From the NCBI RefSeq assembly GCF_012927485.1, contig NZ_JABBPC010000003.1, positions 33,749-97,748 of the forward strand: 64,000 nt of DNA, written 5' to 3'. Origin of the DNA: Polaromonas sp. (GTDB lineage: Bacteria; Pseudomonadota; Gammaproteobacteria; Burkholderiales; Burkholderiaceae_C). Below, piece by piece: positions 28,164 through 37,565 of the stretch; position 1 is the first letter of the stretch, and the number at the start of each line of letters is the position of its first letter. The notes beneath the pieces were generated by a model. The model did not search any database, had not been told where the DNA came from, and saw only the letters and a list, made by a program, of their open reading frames with translations. A program made the translations under genes and the position numbers.

Positions 28164-28688
28164 CTAGTCGATCTTCCTCATGGTCACCGTCATCGATGGC
28201 ACCCCATGCTTGCCGTCGTCAGAGCGCTCGTGACGCGCCGTCAGCGTCTTGCCCTCGTCCGTGAACACTCCCGTGCAGCGCGTGCGCGCACCTTGCCACG
28301 CCCAGATGCCGTCCCGGAACGACAGCGTTTGCGCCGCGGTGTTCCCTTGGCTGTCGAAGAAGTGAGTTCTAAACTGGCCGCTTGCGGAATCGTAGCCGAT
28401 GACCTCGAGCCCTCCCACGTCGCTAGGCCCGATGCGGCCGAATGCGGGGTGCATGACGAAGTGGCCACCCGGCACCCAGTTGTACACGTCGCTGGCGAGG
28501 ATTCGCGCGGGGAGAACCTCTGCACTCCCTGCCGTCTCGCCCTCGGTGATCGAACGGCCGATGAGCACATTGAGGCGGTCTAGCTCCGGCGCGCGCTGCA
28601 CTGCGCCCGTGACCCGGGCGGTCGCGGCACCAGTGGGGAGCTCAAAGAGGCGCTCGGAACTCCGGACAGGGGTGGCTTTCTTCGTCAT
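28164..28688 (-). CDS. DUF1579-like hypothetical cassette protein
   Basis: ELDRLNVLIGRSITEGE...YNWVPGGHFVMHPAFGRIGPSDVGGLEVIGYDSASGQFRTHFFDSQGN. Confidence 0.7.
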   Translation of the reverse strand: MTKKATPVRSSERLFELPTGAATARVTGAVQRAPELDRLNVLIGRSITEGETAGSAEVLPARILASDVYNWVPGGHFVMHPAFGRIGPSDVGGLEVIGYDSASGQFRTHFFDSQGNTAAQTLSFRDGIWAWQGARTRCTGVFTDEGKTLTARHERSDDGKHGVPSMTVTMRKID

Positions 28689-28734
28689 CGCGATTGCCCT
28701 TCGGTTGATGAGGTGCGTTGTCAGTTGTCGCGCT

Positions 28735-28794
28735 GCCTAACGTTTGAGTTAAGGGGCGCGCTTTGGCGCGTCCCGCTTGATGGATGGGTTAGGG
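28735..28794 (-). other. attC-like site
   Basis: GCCTAACGTTTGAGTTAAGGGGCGCGCTTTGGCGCGTCCCGCTTGATGGATGGGTTAGGG. Confidence 0.85.
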
Positions 28795-28801
28795 TGCCTA
28801 T

Positions 28802-29205
28802 TCACTGAACCTCAAATAGTGCTTTAACATGAGGTTTGGATAAATAGACCATGATTAGCACGGCAATTCCAATGCCCACCAACTGAAGAACTGTATTGGC
28901 AATAGTGAACTCCTGCTTAGGCAGGATTGGAAAAATGGCAATAATGCTTAATACCACTGCTATTGCCGATAGCCACTTGGTAAGTTTACATCCCCACTCT
29001 TGCAAAGACCATAAACCGTAAACTGACGCTAACATAAACACCCCAAGAACCATAAGTAGGGCACCGCCTAATGCAAAGAGGCTGCTGCCTTTAGGAAGAG
29101 CGCTAAACAAAAGTAAATACAGCCAAGTGGAAAGTAAATAATGCCGCAAAAGGCATAATAAACAGCTGTGGCGGTTATGCCGAATGGTTTTTTTGTTGTT
29201 GCCAT
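28802..29205 (-). pseudogene. Small multi-TM cassette membrane protein, probably frameshifted near its N-terminus
   Basis: ORF 28802..29149 starts only at TTG. ATG at 29205 opens MATTKKPFGITATAVYYAFCGIIY in another frame, apparently continuous with YLLSTWLYLLLFSALPKG. Confidence 0.5.
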
Positions 29206-29226
29206 TTGAAACTCCTGTGGTTGAAA

Positions 29227-29286
29227 CCCTAACGCCTGAATTATGCCGAACCGCGAAGCGGTTTCGGCTTGAATGAATTGTTAGAC
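29227..29286 (-). other. attC-like site
   Basis: CCCTAACGCCTGAATTATGCCGAACCGC-GAA-GCGGTTTCGGCTTGAATGAATTGTTAGAC. Confidence 0.88.
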
Positions 29287-29595
29287 GGCATTTGCATGGG
29301 CCACCACAACGAAATGCTGCACTAGCGGCTCAAACTCTAAGAGATAGTCATGATCTTCTGGGTAGTACTTAGCCAGCAGTAGGTCATCCCCAGCAAAAGC
29401 ACGAATGCTCTCTTCCGATTCCCAATGGGTGACGGTCATAAAATGCGTTACCTCACCCTCGTCTCGCCGCAGTACGGCGACAGTAAGGTTCCCCGGAACT
29501 GAGCGGTAGTCTGGAACAGCCCGTTGCTCAAGAAAGGTCGTATAAGCGTCGGCCTTTGAGCGCGGTGTGACCCCATGCCACATGCGACAAATCAT
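29281..29595 (-). CDS. Antibiotic biosynthesis monooxygenase (ABM)-like protein, first cassette
   Basis: MICRMWHGVTPRSKADAYTTFLEQRAVPDYRSVPGNLTVAVLRRDEGEVTHFMTVTHWES; stop codon inside GTCTAAC. Confidence 0.8.
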   Translation of the reverse strand: MICRMWHGVTPRSKADAYTTFLEQRAVPDYRSVPGNLTVAVLRRDEGEVTHFMTVTHWESEESIRAFAGDDLLLAKYYPEDHDYLLEFEPLVQHFVVVAHANAV

Positions 29596-29611
29596 TGAAC
29601 TCTCCAATGCC

Positions 29612-29618
29612 GTTTAAC
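29612..29618 (-). other. attI-like recombination junction
   Basis: Reverse strand GTTAAACGG directly upstream of the first cassette gene; matches GTTRRRY. Confidence 0.5.
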
Positions 29619-29784
29619 GTGATGTAGATCGTCGGATATTCTGGGAACACAGTTTATCCGACCAAATAAACTGGAGCGACGGGTTGCGATTGGTTTCGCA
29701 TAGGCCTGCCAGCCCGCTTGACACCGAGCTTTCAAAGATGGATACCGTGTTTTTATATATAGTTTCGACTCTATAAACTCTGTC

Positions 29785-30240
29785 GCCTATCTTCCCCAAT
29801 CCAAGCGCCTGCCGGAGCAGGTGAGCGAGGCGCTACGCTAGAAACACTATAGTCTGAAAACTGAGCAGGCTTAACTTTACTGGGTTCGCTTTTTGTGAGC
29901 TGGCATGGGCGTGATGGGCAAATGCAACATTCCCGTAGCATGGGGGACGCTGAGGCGACGCAGTTCCTGACCACGCTCGCCAATGAGCGGCGGGTGTCGG
30001 TGTCACCGCACAATCAGGCGCTCAGTGCCTTGCTGTTTTTATACCGCGAGGTGCTGGCAATTGATTTGCCCTGGCTTACCGAGGTCCAGCGCCCGACCCG
30101 TCCCAAGCAGATTCTTTCTGCTTTGACCAAGGCCAAGTTTGCGGCCCTTTCGGGCGCAATGGGAACGATAAGGCTTTGTTGGCCAAGCTGCTGTATGACA
30201 CGGCTAACCCGCGGGATGCGCTCGGCAGCGTGGTGTGATA
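29785..30240 (+). pseudogene. intI: Integron integrase (intI) pseudogene
   Basis: Frames read RLPEQVSEALR*KHYSLKTEQA*LYWVRF / SWHGRDGQMQHSRSMGDAEATQFLTTLANERRVSVSPHNQALSALLFLYREVLAIDLPWLTEVQRP / KALLAKLLYDT: IntI N-terminal half with two stops, at least two frameshifts and no catalytic C-terminus. Confidence 0.88.
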
Positions 30241-30519
30241 AGTGCCGACTCCCGCTGTATAGCAATCGCCGCAAATACCCCTGCTCTTGCCGCGCAGCTC
30301 CGCAAGGCACAAGACCCGCCTACCAGCGCGTCCCGCTGACTCGGAATTTGTGCCCAAATCGGCGCTCCCGTTTCCGAAACCTCGAATGCCCTAGCCCGAA
30401 TTGGGATCTAAGCCCAATTCAGCCAGGTCACCGGCAGGGTTGGAGGGTTGGTACCCGCCGATTTCTGGGCTTTAACGTCAGGAGGCGTGGGCCAACGGCC
30501 CAAACCCTGCCGATAAAGA

Positions 30520-31839
30520 TCAGTGGAACTGCTCTTCTTCAGTCGAACCGGTCAACGCGGTGACGCTGGACTTGCCGCCCTGGATGACTGTCGTGACTTC
30601 GTCGAAGTACCCGGTGCCGACTTCTTGCTGGTGCGACACGAATGTGTAGCCGCGGTCGCGTGCTGCAAATTCAGGCTCTTGCACTTTTTCGATATAGGCG
30701 GTCATGCCGCGCTTCACGTAGTCCTGCGCCAAGTCGAACATGTTGTACCACATGGAGTGGATGCCCGCCAGCGTGATGAACTGGTATTTGTAGCCCATGG
30801 CACCAAGCTCTTTCTGGAACTTGGCAATGGTTGCATCGTCGAGGTTTTTCTTCCAGTTAAACGATGGGGAACAGTTGTAAGCCAGCATTTTCCCGGGGTG
30901 AACCTTGTGCACGGCATCCGCAAATTTCTTTGCAAATCCAAGGTCAGGCGTACCGGTTTCGCACCAAACGAGATCAGCGTAGTGGGCGTAAGCAATGGCG
31001 CGTGAAATGGCTTGGTCCATCCCTTTGTTGGTTTTGTAAAAACCTTCCGCCGTGCGCTCGCCAGTGATAAATGGTTTGTCGTTCTCGTCGTAGTCGCTGG
31101 TCAGCAAATCAGCAGCTTCTGCGTCGGTACGGGCGATCACCAGGGTCGGCACGCCGCAAACGTCGGCGGCCATGCGGGCCGCGATCAATTTCTGGCACGC
31201 TTCGGCTGTAGGCACCAGCACCTTGCCGCCCATGTGGCCGCATTTTTTGACCGATGCAAGCTGGTCTTCCCAATGCACGCCGGCCGCGCCAGCCTTGATC
31301 ATGGCTTTCATTAATTCAAAGGCGTTGAGCACGCCGCCGAAGCCAGCTTCCGCATCCGCCACGATGGGCGCGAAATTGTCGATGTAGCCTTTGTCACCAG
31401 CGTCGATGCCCTTGGCGTGCTGGATTTCGTCAGCGCGGCGAAAAGTGTTGTTGATGCGCTCAACCACCGTCGGAACGGAGTCAACCGGATACAGTGACTG
31501 GTCGGGATACATGGAAGCGTAGCTGTTGTTGTCAGCGGCCACTTGCCAGCCGGACAGGTAAATCGCCTTGACGCCGGCCTTGACCTGCTGCATGGCTTGC
31601 CCACCGGTTAGCGCACCGAGGCAATTGACGTAGGGCTCGTCGTTGACCAGATTCCAGAGCTTTTCGGCGCCACGGCGAGCCAACGTGTGTTCAATCGGGA
31701 AAGAGCCGCGGAGGCGGACCACGTCGGCGGCACTGTAACCGCGCTTGATCCCTTTCCAGCGCGGATTGGTGGCCCAGTCTTTTTCAAGGGCAGAGATTTG
31801 TTGCGCGCGGCTCAATTGTTCAGTCAAGGTTTGTGGCAT
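30520..31839 (-). CDS. aceA: Isocitrate lyase
   Basis: [30 protein letters not shown]...[15 protein letters not shown]. Confidence 0.97.
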   Translation of the reverse strand: MPQTLTEQLSRAQQISALEKDWATNPRWKGIKRGYSAADVVRLRGSFPIEHTLARRGAEKLWNLVNDEPYVNCLGALTGGQAMQQVKAGVKAIYLSGWQVAADNNSYASMYPDQSLYPVDSVPTVVERINNTFRRADEIQHAKGIDAGDKGYIDNFAPIVADAEAGFGGVLNAFELMKAMIKAGAAGVHWEDQLASVKKCGHMGGKVLVPTAEACQKLIAARMAADVCGVPTLVIARTDAEAADLLTSDYDENDKPFITGERTAEGFYKTNKGMDQAISRAIAYAHYADLVWCETGTPDLGFAKKFADAVHKVHPGKMLAYNCSPSFNWKKNLDDATIAKFQKELGAMGYKYQFITLAGIHSMWYNMFDLAQDYVKRGMTAYIEKVQEPEFAARDRGYTFVSHQQEVGTGYFDEVTTVIQGGKSSVTALTGSTEEEQFH

Positions 31840-32301
31840 GGTTTACTCCGAAGGTTAAAAAAAGTAGCTTAATTCTAAGTCTTCTAAAAGACTTTTTAAG
31901 CTCTTATGTCTTATATAAGATAAGAAAAAAACACCAATGAAATCAATTAACAACGACAAACTTATCGCAATATAAAATTCAATTTCTTATATTGAGAAAT
32001 TTTCTTGCACTGCACCAATTATTAATTTCATATGAAGAAATCCAGCAATCGGATTATGAAATTTAGTGCGCTCACGGCAAGGCAGCGTTAAAACTCCCGG
32101 TTTGTAATTCCTCGACGCTTGGGCTTTCGTGGTCACCCAGGCGGGTAGCGTTAACTGGCGCCGGACAAGAAACGGCAGGGGTTCGGTCCGCGGGGTCAAT
32201 GGAAGGCTCAGAATAGGCGTGATTTCTACTGGCCTCCAAACGGCATCCCTCAATTAACTTCAACCGACTGACCACAGTCCAACGCGACAGAAAGAAGATC
32301 A

Positions 32302-33249
32302 ATGGGCCGTGTTGTAGCCTACGCCTGCCTAGCGCTGAGCATGTCTTTAGTAGGTAGCTATGTAGCTTTGTCCAAACCGCTGGTTGCCGTCCTACCGGTC
32401 TTTTTGCTGGCTTGGCTTCGCTTTGGTCTGGGTAGCCTAGCCATGCTGAACTGGCTCAAAAAGCCCGCGACAGAGATGCCCCTGAGCGGCCAGACACGGC
32501 GCTTGCTGTTCCTGGAGTCTTTTCTGGGAAATTTTTTGTTTTCGATCTGCATGCTGTTCGGCGTCAGCATGACCAGCGCGGTGACTGCCGGCGTCATCAT
32601 GGCGGCCATACCGGCCGCAGTGGCCTTGATGAGCTGGTTTTTCTTACGGGAACGCATTAGCGCGCGGATTTGGGGGGCTGTGGTTTGTGCCGTTGTCGGC
32701 ATTGGACTGGTTTCGCTATCAAAGGATGTGCTCCTGACACCCGGCGCGACCGGGCCAACGGCTGATCTGGCACTAAAAAGCGCGTGGATGGGAAATTTAT
32801 TGCTGATTGGCGCGGTGCTGTGCGAAGCAGCCTATGCCGTGATCGGGAAAAAACTCACGGGCGTGCTCAGCCCAAAGCGCATCACAGCACTCATCAACCT
32901 CTGGGGACTTGCGTTGGTGACACCGTTCGGACTCTGGACCGCGTGGGGGTTTGATTTTTCACGCGTGGCGCTGCCAAGTTGGTTGCTGCTGCTGTTTTAT
33001 TCGCTGGCTGCCAGCGTGTGGACGGTATGGCTCTGGATGACCGGCCTCAAAACCATCCCGGCCAACCAGGCGGGTGTGTTCACCGTGTTGCTGCCTGTCA
33101 GCGCGGCGGCGGTGGGCGTTATCGTATTGGGTGAAAGACTCAACAGCGCGCAGATCGGCGCATTCGCTATTGCCCTGATGGGGGTGGTGCTGGCGACCTT
33201 TCCCCAACGCGGCCTGATCCCATCGGATCGTGGTGCGGCACGGCATTGA
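32302..33249 (+). CDS. EamA/DMT family transporter
   Basis: About ten hydrophobic segments; LRFGLGSLAML...GVVLATFPQR. Confidence 0.88.
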   Translation: MGRVVAYACLALSMSLVGSYVALSKPLVAVLPVFLLAWLRFGLGSLAMLNWLKKPATEMPLSGQTRRLLFLESFLGNFLFSICMLFGVSMTSAVTAGVIMAAIPAAVALMSWFFLRERISARIWGAVVCAVVGIGLVSLSKDVLLTPGATGPTADLALKSAWMGNLLLIGAVLCEAAYAVIGKKLTGVLSPKRITALINLWGLALVTPFGLWTAWGFDFSRVALPSWLLLLFYSLAASVWTVWLWMTGLKTIPANQAGVFTVLLPVSAAAVGVIVLGERLNSAQIGAFAIALMGVVLATFPQRGLIPSDRGAARH

Positions 33250-33292
33250 TCTCACCCGGATCACACCGAGCCCAAGCATCAAGCATCAGGCC

Positions 33293-34813
33293 TCAGGCAA
33301 ACAATGCTTTGTACTGCGCGCGCAACAGGTTTTTCTGCACTTTTCCCATCGTGTTGCGAGGCAGCTCGCTGACTACAAAACAGTGCTTCGGAATCTTGAA
33401 ATTGGCCAGCTTGGACCTGAGCGTGGCCACAATTTCCTCCGCATCCAGCGCGGCGCCTGGTTTGGGGATGACGATGGCCACGCCTACCTCGCCAAAGTCC
33501 GGGTGGGGAACGCCCACCAGCGCGCTTTCAGCTACACCGGGCAATTCATTGATATAGCTTTCAATCTCGGCCGGGTAAACGTTGTAGCCACCGCTGATGA
33601 TCAGATCCTTGCTACGCCCGACGATAGTGATATAGCCGTCTTTGTCAATCTTTCCCACATCGCCGGTTTTGAAATAACCGTCCGCCGTAAATTCTTCTTT
33701 GGTTTTCTCGGGCATGCGCCAATAGCCCTGAAAGACATTCGGCCCCTTGACCTGAATGTCGCCAATCTCGTCAGTGGTTAAAAGCTGGCCGTCATTACCC
33801 CGCACGCGCAGGCTGGTGCCGGGCAGCGCAAAACCCACGGTACCGCCTCGCCGCTCGCCGCCCTCGTAAGGATTGGAGGTCAGCATGGCGGTCTCGGACA
33901 TGCCATAGCGCTCCAGAATGGTGTGGCCGGTGCGCTGTTGCCAATCGCCAAAGGTTTCTATCAACAGGGGAGCGGAGCCCGCGATAAATAAGCGCATGTT
34001 GCGGCACGCTTCAATGTCTAGCCCCGGCTCGGCCAGCAGACGCACATAGAGCGTTGGAACGCCCATGAACACGGTGGCTTCGGGCAATTTTTTGAGCACC
34101 AACTTAGGGTCGAACCTGGACAGCCAAATCATTTTGCTGCCATTGATCAGGGCGCCATGAATAGCCACAAACAAACCATGCACGTGAAAGATGGGCAAGG
34201 CGTGAATCAGGACGTCGCCTTTCTTCCAACCCCAGTAGTCTTGGAGAACCTGCGCATTGCTGAGCATATTGCCGTGCGACAGCATCGCACCCTTGCTGCG
34301 GCCGGTGGTACCGCTGGTGTACAAAATCGCAGCCAGGTCATCCTCTTGCATAACGGCTACCTGATGCTGATCACTGCAGTGCGCAGCCCGATCAAGCATG
34401 GATCCGCTTCGGTCATCGTCGAGCGTGAACACATTCTGCGTACCGGCCTTGAAGGCGATCTTGCTGACCCAGCCGAAGTTGCGGCTGGTGCACACCACCA
34501 CTGCCGGCTCCGCATTGCCAATGAAGTATTCAACCTCGGCGCTTTGGTAGGCAGTATTCAACGGCAAAAATACATAGCCGGCACGCAAGGTTGCCAAGTA
34601 AAGCATCATGGCTTCTACCGATTTTTCAACCTGCACCGCCACCCTGGACCCGGCAGGTAGCCCTAACGATTGGAGCAGGTTGGCCATCATGGCTGTAGCA
34701 CGCTCCAGATCCTCCCACGAATAGCGCAGTCCGCTGTCGGTCTCAACGGCTACCGCATCCAGCGCGGCGGGGAAAGCAGCACGAAGGGCCGCAAACAGGT
34801 TATGGTTTTTCAT
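33293..34813 (-). CDS. matB: Malonyl-CoA synthetase (AMP-binding)
   Basis: ILYTSGTTGRSKGAMLSHGN...YGMSETAMLTSNP...GRSKDLIISGGYNVYPAEIE; malonate cluster context. Confidence 0.88.
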   Translation of the reverse strand: MKNHNLFAALRAAFPAALDAVAVETDSGLRYSWEDLERATAMMANLLQSLGLPAGSRVAVQVEKSVEAMMLYLATLRAGYVFLPLNTAYQSAEVEYFIGNAEPAVVVCTSRNFGWVSKIAFKAGTQNVFTLDDDRSGSMLDRAAHCSDQHQVAVMQEDDLAAILYTSGTTGRSKGAMLSHGNMLSNAQVLQDYWGWKKGDVLIHALPIFHVHGLFVAIHGALINGSKMIWLSRFDPKLVLKKLPEATVFMGVPTLYVRLLAEPGLDIEACRNMRLFIAGSAPLLIETFGDWQQRTGHTILERYGMSETAMLTSNPYEGGERRGGTVGFALPGTSLRVRGNDGQLLTTDEIGDIQVKGPNVFQGYWRMPEKTKEEFTADGYFKTGDVGKIDKDGYITIVGRSKDLIISGGYNVYPAEIESYINELPGVAESALVGVPHPDFGEVGVAIVIPKPGAALDAEEIVATLRSKLANFKIPKHCFVVSELPRNTMGKVQKNLLRAQYKALFA

Positions 34814-34855
34814 ACAAATCAGGGCTGCCGGATGATTAAAAATAAAGCGTTTGGT

Positions 34856-35638
34856 TTAGCGAATAAATCGGGGTGAGCGCTTTTCAATGAACGCCATCAC
34901 GCCTTCACGATGCTCAAAAGAAGCCGCATATTGATACGCCTTTGCGATTAGATCTGTAGCCTCTTGTACAAGAGGGAAAGGCGCTAGTGCCCTTAACGAC
35001 TGCTTGTTCATGCGCGCGGCCTGCGGCGCCAACCGGCTGATGCGGCCAGTGCACTCCAGCGCTGCAGCGCCCACCTCACCCGCAGGCACCACTTTGCTCA
35101 GAAAACCGCGCTGCTTCATCTCGGCGGCGTCGAGTACAGCTGCTGACAGCAGCATTTCCCGTGCGGTCAATTCCCCTACCGCATGCAGAACCAGCGCAGC
35201 CTCGCGGGGTGCCATGGGAAAACCAAGCTTGGCGATCGGCGCGCCAAACCGGGCGGTCGCGCTGGCAATCCGGATATCACAACAACTGGCAATTTCTAAA
35301 CCGGCACCCATGCAGTTGCCTTCAATCTGAACCACGATCGGCACGTCGCAGTCGAGTACGGACTGCAAGCCGCCCCATACGTCACCTTCATGAAAGTCGC
35401 GCAGATCGGCTTCATTGAAGCGGAAACCGGAATATTCGGAGATGTCACCCCCCGCACAAAACTGTTCATCGTGACCTCGAATGAGTACGCAATGCAGTTC
35501 CGTGCGGTGCTGGATAGACGCAAAAACAGCGCGCAATTCCCGCCACATGACGCGCGACATGGCGTTGAACCTAGCTGGATGCGAAAGTGTTACCCGGGCC
35601 ACCGAGTCAACAATACTCAGCAAGACCTCGCCGCTCAT
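34856..35638 (-). CDS. Enoyl-CoA hydratase/isomerase family protein
   Basis: MSGEVLLSIVDSVARVTLSHPARFNAMSRVMW...EQFCAGGDISEYSG...IEGNCMGAGLEIASCCDIRIAS. Confidence 0.9.
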   Translation of the reverse strand: MSGEVLLSIVDSVARVTLSHPARFNAMSRVMWRELRAVFASIQHRTELHCVLIRGHDEQFCAGGDISEYSGFRFNEADLRDFHEGDVWGGLQSVLDCDVPIVVQIEGNCMGAGLEIASCCDIRIASATARFGAPIAKLGFPMAPREAALVLHAVGELTAREMLLSAAVLDAAEMKQRGFLSKVVPAGEVGAAALECTGRISRLAPQAARMNKQSLRALAPFPLVQEATDLIAKAYQYAASFEHREGVMAFIEKRSPRFIR

Positions 35639-36996
35639 GGTTTCGCCACAACAGCGCCCATGACGGCGTCGGGTAGCGCAGTCGCGATGCCTGGAAACAC
35701 GCAAATCAAAACAACCGCCAGCAGCATCAACACCACAAAAGGGAGCACGCCCCAAATGATGTCCTTGAGCGGAATATCCGGTGCGATGTTCTTGATAACG
35801 AAGAGGTTCAGGCCCACAGGGGGATGAATCAGTCCGGTTTCCATCACGATGGTCATCAGCACGCCAAACCAGATCAAATCGAAGCCTGCAGCCTTGAGCG
35901 GCGGCAAGATGATAGGCGCAGTCATCAGGATGATACTGACCGGTGGCAAGAAGAAGCCCAGCAGGATCACCATTACCAGCACCGCCGCAAGCAATATCCA
36001 CCTCGACAGCTGCATGCCAACCACCCACTCCGCTGTCGACTGACTGATATGCAGAAAGCTCATGACATAAGAGAACAACAGCGACATACCGATGATCAGC
36101 ATCAGCATCGTCGATTCCTTCAGCGTCGCGGTGAGGATCGGCGCCACATCGCGCGGCCGCCAGACGCCATAAATGACTGCAATCAGAACCAACGCAAGCA
36201 ACGCGCCCAGACCAGCCGTTTCGCTTGGCGTGGCAAAGCCGCCGTACAAGGCCACCATCACGCCCACCAGCAAAAGCACGAAAGGGACGACACGCGGCAG
36301 CATCTCGAACTTTTCGCGGGTCGTGAAGCTTTCATGCGCCAGCAGTGCCGAGGCTGTACCTGAACGCTTGTATTCGGCTTCTGCAAGCTTGTATTCTTTG
36401 CGATAGCGCAGCACCGCATAGCCGGCGAACAACGTCACCAGCAACACACCGGGAAAAATGCCAGCGAGAAATAGCCGCCCCAGTGACTGCTCGGCCGCGA
36501 CCGCGTAAAGAATCATGGTGATCGACGGTGGCAGCAAAATACCGAGCGTGCCACCCGCCGCGATGATGCCCGCCGCAAAACCTGGTGAATAGCCGCGCTT
36601 TCGCATCTCCGGAATTCCGGCGCTGCCGATCGCCGAGCAAGTGGCGGGGCTCGATCCTGCCATCGCCGCGAACAGCGCGCAGGCAAACACATTGGCAATA
36701 CCCAAACCGCCGGGGATACGCCCCATCCACACGTGCATCGCCGCATACAGGTCTTGACCCGCTCGCGACCTGCCTATCGCAGCACCCTTGAGAATAAATA
36801 ACGGAATCGACAACAGCGTGATGCTCGCCATTTCCTCGTAGACGTTTTGCGTGACGGTGTTGAGCGCCGACGCGGGCATGAACAGGTACATAAACAGTAC
36901 CGCAACGCTACCCAATGCAAATGAAATCGGCGCGCCTGAAAACATAAAAATCAGAGTGACCGCACCAAACAGCAGGCCGAGCGCAAGCATGCTCAT
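35635..36996 (-). CDS. TRAP transporter large permease (DctM-like)
   Basis: 453 aa; PPSITMILYAVAAEQSLGRLFLAGIFPG. Confidence 0.93.
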   Translation of the reverse strand: MSMLALGLLFGAVTLIFMFSGAPISFALGSVAVLFMYLFMPASALNTVTQNVYEEMASITLLSIPLFILKGAAIGRSRAGQDLYAAMHVWMGRIPGGLGIANVFACALFAAMAGSSPATCSAIGSAGIPEMRKRGYSPGFAAGIIAAGGTLGILLPPSITMILYAVAAEQSLGRLFLAGIFPGVLLVTLFAGYAVLRYRKEYKLAEAEYKRSGTASALLAHESFTTREKFEMLPRVVPFVLLLVGVMVALYGGFATPSETAGLGALLALVLIAVIYGVWRPRDVAPILTATLKESTMLMLIIGMSLLFSYVMSFLHISQSTAEWVVGMQLSRWILLAAVLVMVILLGFFLPPVSIILMTAPIILPPLKAAGFDLIWFGVLMTIVMETGLIHPPVGLNLFVIKNIAPDIPLKDIIWGVLPFVVLMLLAVVLICVFPGIATALPDAVMGAVVAKP

Positions 36997-37565
36997 GCAG
37001 TGTCTCCCAAGTACTTCTTCATAAGCCCATTGACCCCTGCACTAAGTTGCACCAGCAGCTGAAGACTGAGCAGCGTCATGCCGGCAGCCATCAGCCCATA
37101 CGGAATCCATAGCGGGGGTGCCCACGAAGATGACGTGGTTTGGTGTTCTGCCCATGCCTCGTAAAACAGCGTCCATGATTTCCACGCGAAGAAAGTACAG
37201 AACGCTGATCCCAAAAGGTCCACAAACATGAGACGGATCTGGTTCAGCGACTTGGGTAACAACCCGGCAATGGCTTCAATGCCCACGTGACCACGCATCG
37301 ACTGCACGAAAGCACCGCACAAAAAGGTGGCACCAACCAGGCAAAACACGGCGGCTTCGTCCTGCCAGTCGGTAGACGCTTGCATCACGTAGCGAGAGAT
37401 CACACTGTAGGTAAGTACCAGCGAGGCGACCAACAGCGCGACCATGCCAAGGATCACCAGGAGCTGATTAATCCACAACAGCATGCGCGCCAACGGTTGC
37501 AAAAACCGGGGCGTGTCGGGATCGACGCCGATGAACACCGACCCGATGTTGATTCCTCCGCTCAT
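36993..37565 (-). CDS. TRAP transporter small permease (DctQ-like)
   Basis: Four TM segments; 4 nt overlaps with both neighbours. Confidence 0.9.
   Translation of the reverse strand: MSGGINIGSVFIGVDPDTPRFLQPLARMLLWINQLLVILGMVALLVASLVLTYSVISRYVMQASTDWQDEAAVFCLVGATFLCGAFVQSMRGHVGIEAIAGLLPKSLNQIRLMFVDLLGSAFCTFFAWKSWTLFYEAWAEHQTTSSSWAPPLWIPYGLMAAGMTLLSLQLLVQLSAGVNGLMKKYLGDTA

Larger units (their letters stand above)
21500..30240 (-). mobile_element. Degenerate chromosomal integron: disrupted intI, attI-like junction and about 11 cassettes
   Basis: Series of about 57-87 bp imperfect palindromes bounded by RYYYAAC...GTTRRRY-like motifs between co-oriented (-) single ORFs, next to an IntI-like pseudogene on the + strand. 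Confidence 0.82.

Noticed and set aside
28110-28583. 157 aa ORF on + strand within the cassette array
   Set aside because: Antisense to the DUF1579-like cassette gene, whose frame fits the cassette orientation and attC.
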